Origin: JAKANT01 sp035502095
GTDB lineage: Bacteria > Pseudomonadota > Gammaproteobacteria > Burkholderiales > Burkholderiaceae_F
NCBI GenBank assembly: GCA_035502095.1
Contig: DATJUX010000040.1
Location: 186,001 to 250,000, forward strand
Reading direction: 5' to 3'
DNA: 64,000 bases
A program made the position numbers and the translations under genes. The notes below the pieces were generated by a model that was given only the letters and a program-made list of their open reading frames with translations, was not told the DNA's origin and ran no database searches. This document shows, piece by piece, positions 40,801 to 49,049 of this stretch (positions are counted from its first letter, which is position 1; each line of letters starts with the position of its first letter).

Positions 40801-41794
40801 GCTGCTTCAGCGTGTCGATCGGTGGGTGGTCGCGTCGGGCGGCGCGAACCTGGAACTCGCGCCACAACGCGTTCAGCTCAACGGCGCGGTCGCCATCGAT
40901 GCCGGGTTCATCGATTTCTCACATCCCGACCTGCCGAGCCTGTCGTCGGACGTCACGGTGATCGAATCCTCGACCGCGCCGCGTGATCGCGAGCCGCAGG
41001 TGCAGGTGGGTTTCGACCTCGGGCTCGACATGGGAAGCGCGACCTATCTGCGCGGCATGGGACTCGACACGCGCCTCGCTGGTGCGGTGCGCGTCCGCAG
41101 CGAAGGCCGCGGGATCATCCGCGCGTCCGGGGAGGTGAACGCGGTCGACGGCATCTACCAGGGCTACGGGCAGAAACTCAAGATCACCCGGGGCCGGGTG
41201 AACTTCCTGGGCTCGCTCGACAATCCCGGGCTGGACATCCTCGCGCTGCGGACCGATCTGCCCCAGGAGGCGGGCGACATCGGGATCTCGATCACACGCA
41301 CGGCCGGCAACCCGCTGGTCAAGCTGTACTCCGATCCGGAACTGACCGAGTACCAGACCCTGTCGTGGCTCGTGCTGGGGCGGCCGGCCGACCAGTCGGG
41401 CACCGACAACGCCGCCCTCGCCCGCGCGGCGGTCGGTCTGCTCTCGGGCAGCGGCGACGGACTGACCGGCACGCTCGCGCGTCGCCTCGGCATCGACGAC
41501 GTCGGCTTGCGCAGCGGCCAGCTCAGCGACACCACGTCGCTGCTTCCGCGCCAGTCGGTGGCAGGCAACCTGCGCGGCGACACGGTCGGCACGGCGGCGG
41601 GTTCGACCAGTGCCGAGATCATCTCGATCGGCAAGCGCGTGAACGAAGCCTTCTCGATCAGCTACGAGCAGGCGCTGTCGGGCGCGGGCAACGTGGTGCA
41701 GTTCAGCTACCAGCTCTCGCGCCGGATCGCACTCGTGGCAAGAGCCGGCACCGAGAACACGATCGACGTGGTCTTTTCCTTCGCGTTCGACTGA
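37811..41794 (+). CDS. tamB: Translocation and assembly module inner-membrane protein TamB
   Basis: 1327-aa AsmA-like protein spanning the periplasm as a long beta-groove. N-terminal membrane anchor at residues ~15-40, a very long repetitive beta-rich body, and the C-terminal DUF490/TamB domain with VDGIYQGYGQKLKITRGRVNFLG-type motif and final ENTIDVVFSFAFD. Its 3' end overlaps the convergent RND gene by 88 bases. The start ATG at 37811 follows tamA closely. Confidence 0.9.
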   Translation: MSTPPPPAQRSHHGVRVLLASMAIAVLLAAGVLAAVIWLLQTPAGLVTIARIVTKLTPVHLVIESPQGSVRNGFALGRLQVSVATTEVDVRDLRATLVDFGLQPLRFDFSVLAAASVDVRVRPDDTPSSAPLASIASPVAVSVAHLQVSEFALRVGPDASPILIAARAIDAAVGLGPDGYRVDRAEFEFGRVDVPLRVKASGTLGGARPFPMQVAGTLQSSFQDKPLSATVSATGSLERFVATGQVGSRGADGSFAVTVAAFASPALQELHADLYRVDPRVWSAAAPRADLHVVADLKPTESENFGLAGTLRVDNRTPGPIDNDQIPARSATAFAHWSADHLTLDNVVAELVRGSVRGAVSLTFGSVVAWRAQARLSGVDPSTIHRRIRPLRIDGSLAAHQEGAETTVMADLRNRSGLPADVKVDLRISGERIAINGAHLALGAGNVDVVGEVALAGERRVHVRGSAAGFDPSLLIEGADAHLTGTFTLDARLEPRVSGAVDFELSESTAFGRPLAGRGTARLSPTQQLTIDVDLAVRSARLRASGGLGSPEQSLKVELDAPALDELGLPVKGRLAAHATLSGDWRAPAVDARAEAKNLAYGPHGVATLNATLTYAGGADGVFSLHTDLGAYRWAGNPAASVESASLAADGRPSAHAISLSASYEKDQKAHLVASGGWSEQRWRGQITGVDVGAPLNLRLLEAAALEVDAKGARLGPARLVLVGATVSDLLLEVRQGAIATSGSFDALRPADLVQRRQTSMLPREPREPLLLRGSWRLRAADLIDGELNVERASGDMYATAGADAPMGVTELGAHAVIRANRVEAEGALRGTRLGSLHATLDASLEHDTKAGWRLAQSSPWRVDADADLPSIDWVNALLSDRVRSSVRLGGRLNGKVAIRGTPAKPDADGRIEGSELRVAWIEQGVRLENGHLAAHVDAAGIELEELRFSGPPRVKPNDARTAQTMAKMQSGYVSASGNLKLPELSGVIQIQAERLPLLQRVDRWVVASGGANLELAPQRVQLNGAVAIDAGFIDFSHPDLPSLSSDVTVIESSTAPRDREPQVQVGFDLGLDMGSATYLRGMGLDTRLAGAVRVRSEGRGIIRASGEVNAVDGIYQGYGQKLKITRGRVNFLGSLDNPGLDILALRTDLPQEAGDIGISITRTAGNPLVKLYSDPELTEYQTLSWLVLGRPADQSGTDNAALARAAVGLLSGSGDGLTGTLARRLGIDDVGLRSGQLSDTTSLLPRQSVAGNLRGDTVGTAAGSTSAEIISIGKRVNEAFSISYEQALSGAGNVVQFSYQLSRRIALVARAGTENTIDVVFSFAFD

Positions 41795-44700
41795 TTCGTG
41801 CCGGCAGCCGGAGCGGGCACCGTGCGCTTGACGCGGAACCACGCGGCATAGAGCGCGGGAAGAAACAGCAGCGTGAGCACGGTAGCGATCACGAGGCCGC
41901 CCATGATGGCCACCGCCATCGGCCCCCAGAACACGCTGCGCGAAAGCGGAATCATCGCCAGCACCGCGGCGGCCGCCGTGAGCAGGATCGGACGCAACCG
42001 GCGCACGGCGGCCTCCACGATTGCCGTCCATGGGTCCACGCCGGCCTTTTCGTCGCGTTCGATCTGGTCGACCAGGATCACCGAGTTGCGGATGATCATG
42101 CCGACCAGCGCGATCACGCCAAGCTGGGCGACGAACCCGAACGGCGCGCGCAGGATGAGCAGCGCCGCTGCCGCGCCGACGAATCCGAGCGGCCCCGTGA
42201 GAAATACCAGCAGCGTGCGCGAGAAGCTGTGCAGCTGAAGCATCAACAGCGTGAAGATGATGAACATGGCCAGCGGCAGGTTGACGGCGATGGCCTTGCC
42301 GGCCTTGCTGCTTTCTTCCGCCGCGCCGGCGACCACGATTCGATAACCGGGCGGCAGCTGCGCCCGGACTTTCTGCATCGCGGGCGTCGCCCAAACCTGG
42401 CTCGTCACGGTCGGACCCTGGACGCCGTCTCTGATCTCGCTCTGCACGGTGATGGCGTAGCTGCGATTCAACCGCCACATCACGCCGGGCTCCCAGCCGA
42501 AGTCGAGCTTTACCAGCTGTGACAGCGGCACGTACCGGCCCGAGCCGGTCGCGATGTTCGCGTCGGCAAGCCGCGAGATGGCGGAGCGTTCGTCGTAGGG
42601 CTGCCGCAGCACGATGTCGATCAGCTGGTCACCTTCGCGGAACTGCCCGATGGTCGTGCCCGAGAGCACCGTCTGCGCGGCGCGCGCCAGCGTCCGCGAC
42701 GAGACACCGAGGGCGCGCGCCTTGTCCTGATCGAGCGTCAGCTTGAGCGCCTTGACGTTCTCGTTCCAGTTGTCGTTGACGCCGATCGTGTTCGGATTCG
42801 CCCGCAGCACCTCCTTCGCCTGGTCGGCGATGCGGCGCACGACCGCAGGATCGTCCCCTTCGACGCGGAACTGCACCGGGTACGGCACCGGCGGGCCGTT
42901 CGGCAGCAGTTTCACGCGCCCGCGCACATTGGGGAAGTCGTCCTTGAAGAGCTGTAGCGCCCGCAGCCGCAGCGCGTCGCGCTCCCGCAGCGACCGTGTC
43001 GCGACGACGTACTGCGCCAGGTTGCTCTGCGTGAACTGCTGGTCCTGCGGCAGGTAGAAGCGGGGCGAGCCGGTGCCGATGTAGCCGGCGTAGTACTCGA
43101 CCTCGCGCTGATCGCGCAGCCACGCTTCGAAGCGCCGCGCTTCGGCCTCGCTGGCCGCGAAGCTCGAGCCCTCCGGCGACCACAGATCGATCATGAGCTC
43201 CAGCCGGCTCGAGTCGGGAAAGAACTGCTGCTCGACGAAGCGAAAGCCGACGATGCCCAGCACCAGCGCGCCGATGGTTGCCGCGATCACCGTCTTGCGC
43301 CACTCGACGCACCGGTCGACCAGGCGGCGAAAGGCGGCATAGAACGGCGTGTTGAAGAGCTCGTGATGCCCGTCGGCGTCCGCCTTCGGCCGCACGCGAA
43401 GCAGCCAGACGGACAGCAAGGGAACGAACAGCACCGCGACGAACCACGAGATGACCAGCGCCAGCGCGGTCACCTGGAAAATCGAGATCGTGTACTCGCC
43501 GGCCACCGACTTCGCGAGCGCGATCGGCAGGAAACCCGCCGCGGTGATCAACGTGCCGGTGAACATCGGCAGCGCGGTCAGATCGAACATCGCGGTGGCT
43601 GCGCTCAAGCGGTCGTGGCCCTCTTCCATCTTGCGCACCACCATTTCGACCGCGATGATCGCGTCGTCGACCAGCAAGCCGAGTGCGATGATCAGCGCGC
43701 CGAGCGAGATCTTGTGCAGGTTGATGTCCAGCAGGTACATCGCCAGGAACGTGATGGCGAGCACCAGCGGAATCGTCAACGCCACCACGAGACCCGGCCG
43801 CACGTCGAGCGCAAGCGGCCGCATGTGCAGGCCAAGGCTGACGAACGACACCGCCAGGACGATCACGATCGCTTCGACCAGGACGCGAATGAACTCGCGC
43901 ACCGAGGTCGCCACGGCGCGCGGCTGGTCGGCCACCTTGATCATCTGGATGCCGACGGGAAGCTGCGATTGCAGGGTCTTTTCCGCCTGCGCGAGCTCCT
44001 TGCCGAGCTCGATGATATCGCCGCCCTTCGCCATCGATACGCCGAGCCCGATCACCTCGGCACCGGCCCGACCGCCGAGGGCGGCCCGCATCTTTTCACG
44101 CGGCGGATCGACGTACCCGCGCGTGATCGTCGCCACGTCACCCAGCTTGAACGATTGGTCGTTCGCCCGGATCGGCAGGTTGCGCAGGTCGTCGACGTTG
44201 CGGAACTCGCCGCTGATGCGGATCTGCAGGTCGTCGGTCGGCAGAGTCAGCACGCCGGCGGGCTCGATTGCGTTTTGCGCACCGATCTGGTCGACCAGCG
44301 ACTGCACGTTCAGTCCGAGTTGCGCCAGTCGCTTGTGCGCGATTTCGACGTAGACGCGCTCGTCCTGGACGCCGAACAAGTCCACCTTGGCGACGTTCGG
44401 CACCTTGAGCAGTTGCTGGCGCGACCAGTCGACGTAGTCCTTCAGCTCCCGATAGGAGAACCCGTCGGCGGAGAACGCGAAGATCACGCCATAGACGTCG
44501 CCGAACTCGTCGTTGAAAAAGGGTCCCTGCACGCCCGCAGGCAACGTGCCGCGGATATCACCGATCTTCTTGCGTACCTGGTACCAGACCTGCGCGATCT
44601 CGCGCGGGGGCGATGAATCGGCGAGCTGGACGAAGATCAGCGTCTCGCCGGGCTTGCTGTAGGAGTTGATCTTGTCGATGTAGGGCGTTTCCTGCAGCTT

Positions 44701-44937
44701 GCGCTCGAGCTTGTCGGTGACCTGCTCCGCCATCTGCTGTGCGGTCGCGCCGGGCCAGAACGCGCGCACGACCATCGCGCGAAACGTGAACGGCGGATCC
44801 TCGTCCTGGCCGAGCTGCGTGAAGGCGGCAACGCCACCCAGCAGCAAGACCACCATCAGGTAGCGCATGAGCGGCTGGTGCTCCAGCGCCCACGTAGAAA
44901 GGTTGAAGCGGCGGCGCCCCGCCTGCGAGTCAAGCAC
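41707..44937 (-). CDS. RND efflux pump, inner-membrane subunit
   Basis: 1076-aa HAE1/AcrB-like proton-driven transporter. About 12 membrane helices in two repeats with large periplasmic loops; the proton-relay Asp pair is seen in LGLLVDDAIIAVEMVV (near residue 422). N-terminus FNLSTWALEHQPLMRYLMVVLLLGG is of the CusA/MexF-like type. The last ~30 residues (after FRVKRTVPAP) are an unusual extension encoded antisense to tamB. It follows its adaptor by 3 bases. No outer-membrane channel gene is nearby, so it must use one encoded elsewhere. Confidence 0.92.
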   Translation of the reverse strand: MLDSQAGRRRFNLSTWALEHQPLMRYLMVVLLLGGVAAFTQLGQDEDPPFTFRAMVVRAFWPGATAQQMAEQVTDKLERKLQETPYIDKINSYSKPGETLIFVQLADSSPPREIAQVWYQVRKKIGDIRGTLPAGVQGPFFNDEFGDVYGVIFAFSADGFSYRELKDYVDWSRQQLLKVPNVAKVDLFGVQDERVYVEIAHKRLAQLGLNVQSLVDQIGAQNAIEPAGVLTLPTDDLQIRISGEFRNVDDLRNLPIRANDQSFKLGDVATITRGYVDPPREKMRAALGGRAGAEVIGLGVSMAKGGDIIELGKELAQAEKTLQSQLPVGIQMIKVADQPRAVATSVREFIRVLVEAIVIVLAVSFVSLGLHMRPLALDVRPGLVVALTIPLVLAITFLAMYLLDINLHKISLGALIIALGLLVDDAIIAVEMVVRKMEEGHDRLSAATAMFDLTALPMFTGTLITAAGFLPIALAKSVAGEYTISIFQVTALALVISWFVAVLFVPLLSVWLLRVRPKADADGHHELFNTPFYAAFRRLVDRCVEWRKTVIAATIGALVLGIVGFRFVEQQFFPDSSRLELMIDLWSPEGSSFAASEAEARRFEAWLRDQREVEYYAGYIGTGSPRFYLPQDQQFTQSNLAQYVVATRSLRERDALRLRALQLFKDDFPNVRGRVKLLPNGPPVPYPVQFRVEGDDPAVVRRIADQAKEVLRANPNTIGVNDNWNENVKALKLTLDQDKARALGVSSRTLARAAQTVLSGTTIGQFREGDQLIDIVLRQPYDERSAISRLADANIATGSGRYVPLSQLVKLDFGWEPGVMWRLNRSYAITVQSEIRDGVQGPTVTSQVWATPAMQKVRAQLPPGYRIVVAGAAEESSKAGKAIAVNLPLAMFIIFTLLMLQLHSFSRTLLVFLTGPLGFVGAAAALLILRAPFGFVAQLGVIALVGMIIRNSVILVDQIERDEKAGVDPWTAIVEAAVRRLRPILLTAAAAVLAMIPLSRSVFWGPMAVAIMGGLVIATVLTLLFLPALYAAWFRVKRTVPAPAAGTNQSNAKEKTTSIVFSVPALATSAIRRESW

Positions 44938-44940
44938 CGC

Positions 44941-46122
44941 TCAACCCTTGGTCTTGAATTCGACCGCAGCGGCCGGCGCAAGCAGGCCCGTGCCCTTTCC
45001 CGAGCCTGCCGCATCGCCGACCGGGGAGCCCGCGGTAAGGCCCGACTCCTCCAGCAACTTCACCTTCTGACCCGGCTTGAGCAGATGCACGCCCGCCGTG
45101 ACCACGGTATCGCCGGGTGCGACACCGCTGGCGACGACGACCTCGTTGCCGGCGACGCTCGCGAGCGTGATCGGCGCGCGCTGCACCGTCATCCCGCGCC
45201 GGTCGAGCAGCCACACGAACGTCGCGTCGCCATCTCGCAAGAGAGACTGCAGCGGCAGCGTGATCACGGAGGAGCCGCCCGGCGCGACGAACATCACGGT
45301 GGCCGTCATGCCGAGCGCGACCGAACTCGGCGCGTCGGCGAGCGTGATGCGCGCAGGGTAGGTACGGGTCGCCGGATCGGCCATGGGGGCGATTTCACGC
45401 ACCTTCCCGCGCAACTCCTTGTCGCCCGCCCAAAGCCGGACCCGCACGTCGCTGATTCGACGCAACGCTTCGAGCTGCCCTTCCGGAATCGAGACGGCGA
45501 CTTCCTTTTCTTCGGTGCGCGCGATGCGCACGACCGACTGTCCCGCGGTCACGACCTGGCCTGCCTCGGCGTCCAGAGCGGTCACCACGCCGGGCGCGGG
45601 CGCGCGCAGCGTCGAGTACGCCGCCTGATTGCCGCTGACGTCCGCTTGAGCCGCCGCCTGGGTGAACCGCGCCTCGGCGGCATCGAGATTGGCCTTGCGG
45701 CGCTCGAGATCTGCCCCACTGATGAAGCCCTGGCGCGACAACTCTGCGAAACGCCTGTAGTCGAGGCGCTGCTGGTCGCGGTCGACCTGGGCCGCGGCGG
45801 CCTGTGCGCGAGCTGCAGCAAGCCCGAGCTCATAGTCGGACGAGTCGAGCACCGCGAGGACCTGTCCAGCCTGCACCCCCTGGCCCACCTCGACCAAACG
45901 GCGCGCGATCCGGCCGGAAACCTGAAAACCCACTCGCGATTCGATACGTGGCCGCACCTCGCCGGCGAGCTCGGCTGCCGTCGTTGCGACGAAGGGCGCA
46001 ACGGTAACCGCCCGGACCGGGCGGACGTCCGCACCGGACTGCGGCGGCGGCGCGCATGCAGCCAGTGCGGCGGGAAACCACGCCAGCATCCAGAGCCGCG
46101 CGCGCTTGGGTCTTGTCTGCAT
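44941..46122 (-). CDS. RND efflux periplasmic adaptor lipoprotein
   Basis: 393-aa membrane-fusion protein. Signal peptide with lipobox LAAC (Cys at ~23), so lipid anchored. Barrel-sandwich halves (GFQVSGRIARRLVEVGQGVQAGQVLAVLD and APAPGVVTALDAEAGQVV) flank an alpha-hairpin rich in Ala/Gln/Arg; beta-barrel and membrane-proximal domains follow. First gene of the pump operon. GGAG 6-7 bases before the ATG overlaps a palindrome. Confidence 0.92.
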   Translation of the reverse strand: MQTRPKRARLWMLAWFPAALAACAPPPQSGADVRPVRAVTVAPFVATTAAELAGEVRPRIESRVGFQVSGRIARRLVEVGQGVQAGQVLAVLDSSDYELGLAAARAQAAAAQVDRDQQRLDYRRFAELSRQGFISGADLERRKANLDAAEARFTQAAAQADVSGNQAAYSTLRAPAPGVVTALDAEAGQVVTAGQSVVRIARTEEKEVAVSIPEGQLEALRRISDVRVRLWAGDKELRGKVREIAPMADPATRTYPARITLADAPSSVALGMTATVMFVAPGGSSVITLPLQSLLRDGDATFVWLLDRRGMTVQRAPITLASVAGNEVVVASGVAPGDTVVTAGVHLLKPGQKVKLLEESGLTAGSPVGDAAGSGKGTGLLAPAAAVEFKTKG

Positions 46123-46129
46123 GGTACTG

Positions 46130-46158
46130 ACTCCGGAGTAACTGACTTACCGGTCAGT
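46130..46158 (-). promoter_or_regulatory. TetR-type operator of the efflux operon
   Basis: Inverted repeat ACTGAC-6-GTCAGT (46141-46158) plus the adjacent perfect palindrome ACTCCGGAGT (46130-46139), which contains the Shine-Dalgarno. ACTGAC...GTCAGT half-sites are typical of TetR-family repressors of RND pumps. No tetR gene lies next to it. Confidence 0.6.
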
Positions 46159-46204
46159 AATATACGGGCCTCGCTCTGGCGCGTCAATTACCCGCAGATT
46201 TCAT

Positions 46205-46690
46205 TTGAAGCGGGTTGTGATCCTTGCTCGCCTTGGGGATGGCACCGGCACGATCGATTCGACGGATGGCGTCAGCGCCGCGCCACCGCAGACGATCATC
46301 GGCAACAGCGAAGGATTGCGCCAGACCACCATCGACCTGATGCAGCTCGTGCGACAGATCCAGGTTGAACGAAAACATCCCGCTGCGCGACCTGCCTCCG
46401 TCGATCAACAGCGTGGCCGGCGCGCTGCCGATCCAGAGCGTGCTCGACAATAGCGAATGGGTACAACGGCATGGCAATCCGGTCTCGCATGCGCCGTACA
46501 TCCCCAAGCACCCGATGGCGGGCAACGCGGCGAAGCCGCGTCGATCGCGCTGGGAGCGCAGGCGCAGATCGCCGTCGTCTTCGCCAGCGGCGGCGCAACG
46601 ACGATCGATCCCGACGGCGCCGGCCCGCTGTTCGAGGTGCCAAACGGGCTGCCCCTGCCGGAGGGATTGAAACTTCCTCCCCTGAGCGGG
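46205..46690 (+). pseudogene. Frameshifted remnant of a larger gene
   Basis: Three consecutive stretches on the plus strand read like one protein but in changing frames. Frame 1 (46205-46365) gives EGLRQTTIDLMQLVRQIQV; a +1 shift near 46364 continues with NENIPLRDLPPSINSVAGAL, and VLDNSEWVQRHGNPVSHAPY; another shift near 46535-46545 gives IAVVFASGGATTIDPDGAGP and FEVPNGLPLPEGLKLPP. No ATG with a ribosome site and no clean stop exist. It looks like the C-terminal ~160 residues of a secreted hydrolase-type protein with a further internal deletion. I cannot name the family with confidence. Confidence 0.5.
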
Positions 46691-46737
46691 AGCCGCTGCT
46701 GCGGGCAGGGGCGCTGGCTCGCCGGTCGCCCCTTGCT

Positions 46738-47139
46738 TTACCCGCCGAACGCGAGGCGCACGGTCGCGATGCCGGCCAGGGTCGCGGCGATCGAGCCAAC
46801 CAGGTGCAGGCCGATGTGCATCAGCGCGGCCGCCCACTGGGCACTCTGCAGGAGGACGGCCGACTCGGCGGAGAACGTCGAGAACGTCGTCAAGGCGCCG
46901 AGAAACCCGGTGACGAAGAACAGGCGCCACGCTGGCGCCAGTCCGGGTGCCGCGACCAGTACGGCCGCGGCGATGCCGATCAGATAGCCGCCGATCAGGT
47001 TCGCCGCCAGCGTGCCGAGCGGAAGCGTTGGCACGCGCGGGTTGAGCCAGGTCGAGAGTCCCCAGCGCAGCCACGCGCCGAGCACGGCTCCCACGGCGAT
47101 AGCAAAGAGGGCGAATCCGAGTGACTCATCGCGGCTCAT
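46738..47139 (-). CDS. crcB: Fluoride channel CrcB/Fluc
   Basis: 133-aa four-helix membrane protein that exports fluoride as a dual-topology dimer. Motifs GAVLGAWLRWGL, GTLAANLIGGYLIG and the hallmark TGFLGALTTFSTF are present. ATG 47139 overlaps the moaE stop (ATGA). Last gene of the molybdenum-cofactor operon; no fluoride riboswitch is apparent because the gene is internal to a transcript. Confidence 0.92.
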   Translation of the reverse strand: MSRDESLGFALFAIAVGAVLGAWLRWGLSTWLNPRVPTLPLGTLAANLIGGYLIGIAAAVLVAAPGLAPAWRLFFVTGFLGALTTFSTFSAESAVLLQSAQWAAALMHIGLHLVGSIAATLAGIATVRLAFGG

Positions 47140-47600
47140 CGCGAGTTCGTCTCTTTCCAGCGCGCGCGCGCCAGATCGTCCGAGTCGCGCGCATCGACCC
47201 AACGCTCGCCCCCGGCGGTGCTCTCCTTCTTCCAGAACGGCGCGTCGGTCTTCAGGTAGTCCATCACGAACTCGCACGCCGCGAACGCCTCGCCCCGGTG
47301 GCCGCCGCTCACGGCCACGAGCACGATCTGATCGGTGGGCCGCAGTTCTCCCACGCGATGCACGACGAGAACCTCGGCTACCTTCCAGCGCTCTTTCGCC
47401 TGGGCGCAGATCTGCTCGAGCGCCCTTTCGGTCATGCCGGGATAGTGCTCGAGCGTCAGTGTGCCGACCATCTCGCCGTCGTTGACATCGCGCGCGACGC
47501 CGATGAAGGCTGCCACGGCGCCGATCTTGGGATCGTCCTTCCGCAGGCGTGCGATCTCCGCGCCCGCATCGAAGTCTTCCCTCTGTACGCGCACCGGCAC
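47136..47600 (-). CDS. moaE: Molybdopterin synthase catalytic subunit MoaE
   Basis: 154-aa large subunit of molybdopterin synthase, which adds dithiolene sulfurs to precursor Z with MoaD. GAVAAFIGVARD, LEHYPGMTERAL, HRVGEL, and the active-site Lys in DYLKTDAPFWKKE are present. GTG 47600 is chosen because GGAGG lies 5 bases upstream; a second GTG two codons later is possible. It begins 1 base after the moaD stop. Confidence 0.94.
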   Translation of the reverse strand: MPVRVQREDFDAGAEIARLRKDDPKIGAVAAFIGVARDVNDGEMVGTLTLEHYPGMTERALEQICAQAKERWKVAEVLVVHRVGELRPTDQIVLVAVSGGHRGEAFAACEFVMDYLKTDAPFWKKESTAGGERWVDARDSDDLARARWKETNSR

Positions 47601-47601
47601 C

Positions 47602-47859
47602 TCAGCCTCCGGTGACGGGCGGAAAGAACGCCACTTCGGCGCCCTCGTGCAAGGGCGTGCTGTCCGAGGCCGTCGCCTGGTCGACTGCGGCACGGATGCG
47701 CTTGACCTCCGTGAATGCCGACGACCAGGGGTCGCCCCGCGCGACCAGCCAAGCGCGCAGGTGAGCAACCGTCGCGACGTCCGGCGCAACGTCGAGGATC
47801 TCGTGTTCGCGCCGCAACGCTTCGCGCAGGCGCGCGAAATATAGGACGGTGATCTTCAT
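47602..47859 (-). CDS. moaD: Molybdopterin synthase sulfur carrier subunit MoaD
   Basis: 85-aa ubiquitin-fold sulfur carrier ending in the required Gly-Gly (FFPPVTGG), the site of thiocarboxylation. Start ATG 47859 overlaps the moeA stop as ATGA. Begins MKITVLYFARLREAL, typical of the family. Confidence 0.94.
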   Translation of the reverse strand: MKITVLYFARLREALRREHEILDVAPDVATVAHLRAWLVARGDPWSSAFTEVKRIRAAVDQATASDSTPLHEGAEVAFFPPVTGG

Positions 47860-49049
47860 CGCTGCAGCCCGGCAAACGGCAGGTACTGCACGCTGTCGCC
47901 GCGCCCGATCCGCGCTCCGGCAGGGTTGTCGACGATGCCGTCGGCCCAGGCGCACGAAGTCAGCACGGCCGAATTCTGGTTGGGGAAAAGATCCAGCCCG
48001 CCGGCGCCGTTGATACGCACGCGCAGGAACTCACGCCGGCGATCCGGCTTCGGCAGGTTGAAGTCGGCGCGCATCGGAACCGACTGGACCGGCGCTCCGG
48101 TATCGCCCTGCAGCTTCATGATGAAGGGACGCGCAAACAACAGGAACGTGACGAAAACGGAGACCGGATTACCCGGCAGCCCGATGAACGGCACCGCGCG
48201 CACACGGCCGAAGGCCAGCGGTTTGCCGGGTTTCATCGCGATCTGCCACTGGTCGATCGTTCCCTCCGCCTCGACCGCCGGCTTGACGTGATCCTCCTCG
48301 CCGACGGAAACGCCCCCGGACGTGAGGATCACATCTGCCGCAGCGGCCGCGCGCACGAAGGCGGCACGAGTCGCCGCGAGCGAATCGGGCACGATGCCCA
48401 GGTCCTCGACTTCGCAGCCCAGTTCCTGCAGCAGCGCGCGCAACAGGTAGCGGTTCGAGTTGTAGATGCGGCCGGGTGGCAACGGCTCGCCGGGCATCAC
48501 GAGTTCGTCTCCGGTCGAGAACACCGCCGCCCGCAAGCGCCTCGCGACGACCAGACGCGCCGCCCCGATCGATGCCGCAAGCCCGAGGTGCTGTGCGCGC
48601 AGTCGTGTGCCGGCGGCAAGCACCGTCGAGCCCGCCCCGATGTCGAGTCCCGCGCGGCGGATCCACTGGCCCCTGTTCGGCATCTCGTTGACGATCACGA
48701 ACTCGCCGTCGAGTGCCGTCGCCTCCTGCATCACGACGGCGTCGCTCGCGGGTGGAATCGCGGCCCCGGTGAAGATGCGCGCCGCCGTGTTCGGCGCCAG
48801 TTCCGTTCCGGTCTGCCCCGCCGGGATGCGCTGCGTCACGCGCAGGCGCGCGCCAGGTGCGGTGACGTCGACGGTGCGCACGGCATAACCATCCATCTGT
48901 GAATTCGCGACCGGCGGAACATCGACGGACGCGGTTAGATCGCGCGCGAGCACGCGACCGCTCCCGTCGAAGGTATCGATCTCTTCGGCGCCCGCGCGCG
49001 GACTTGCTCCTGCAAGCAGACGCGAAAGCGCTTCTTCGACGGTGAGCAT
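47856..49049 (-). CDS. moeA: Molybdopterin molybdenumtransferase MoeA
   Basis: 397-aa enzyme that inserts molybdate into adenylylated molybdopterin. Canonical motifs: NSQMDGYAV, FTGAAIPPASDAVV, STGDEL, SGGVSVGEEDHV and GLPGNPVSVFVTF. The first base of its ATG is the last base of the mobB stop (TGATG). Compare the variant MoeA at 23011-24234; this copy is the likelier functional MoeA. Confidence 0.95.
   Translation of the reverse strand: MLTVEEALSRLLAGASPRAGAEEIDTFDGSGRVLARDLTASVDVPPVANSQMDGYAVRTVDVTAPGARLRVTQRIPAGQTGTELAPNTAARIFTGAAIPPASDAVVMQEATALDGEFVIVNEMPNRGQWIRRAGLDIGAGSTVLAAGTRLRAQHLGLAASIGAARLVVARRLRAAVFSTGDELVMPGEPLPPGRIYNSNRYLLRALLQELGCEVEDLGIVPDSLAATRAAFVRAAAAADVILTSGGVSVGEEDHVKPAVEAEGTIDQWQIAMKPGKPLAFGRVRAVPFIGLPGNPVSVFVTFLLFARPFIMKLQGDTGAPVQSVPMRADFNLPKPDRRREFLRVRINGAGGLDLFPNQNSAVLTSCAWADGIVDNPAGARIGRGDSVQYLPFAGLQR

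Noticed and set aside
46184..47074. A minus-strand open frame beside the efflux operator, considered as the missing TetR repressor.
   Set aside because: It has no helix-turn-helix and covers the crcB region in another frame; composition is that of noncoding GC-rich sequence.
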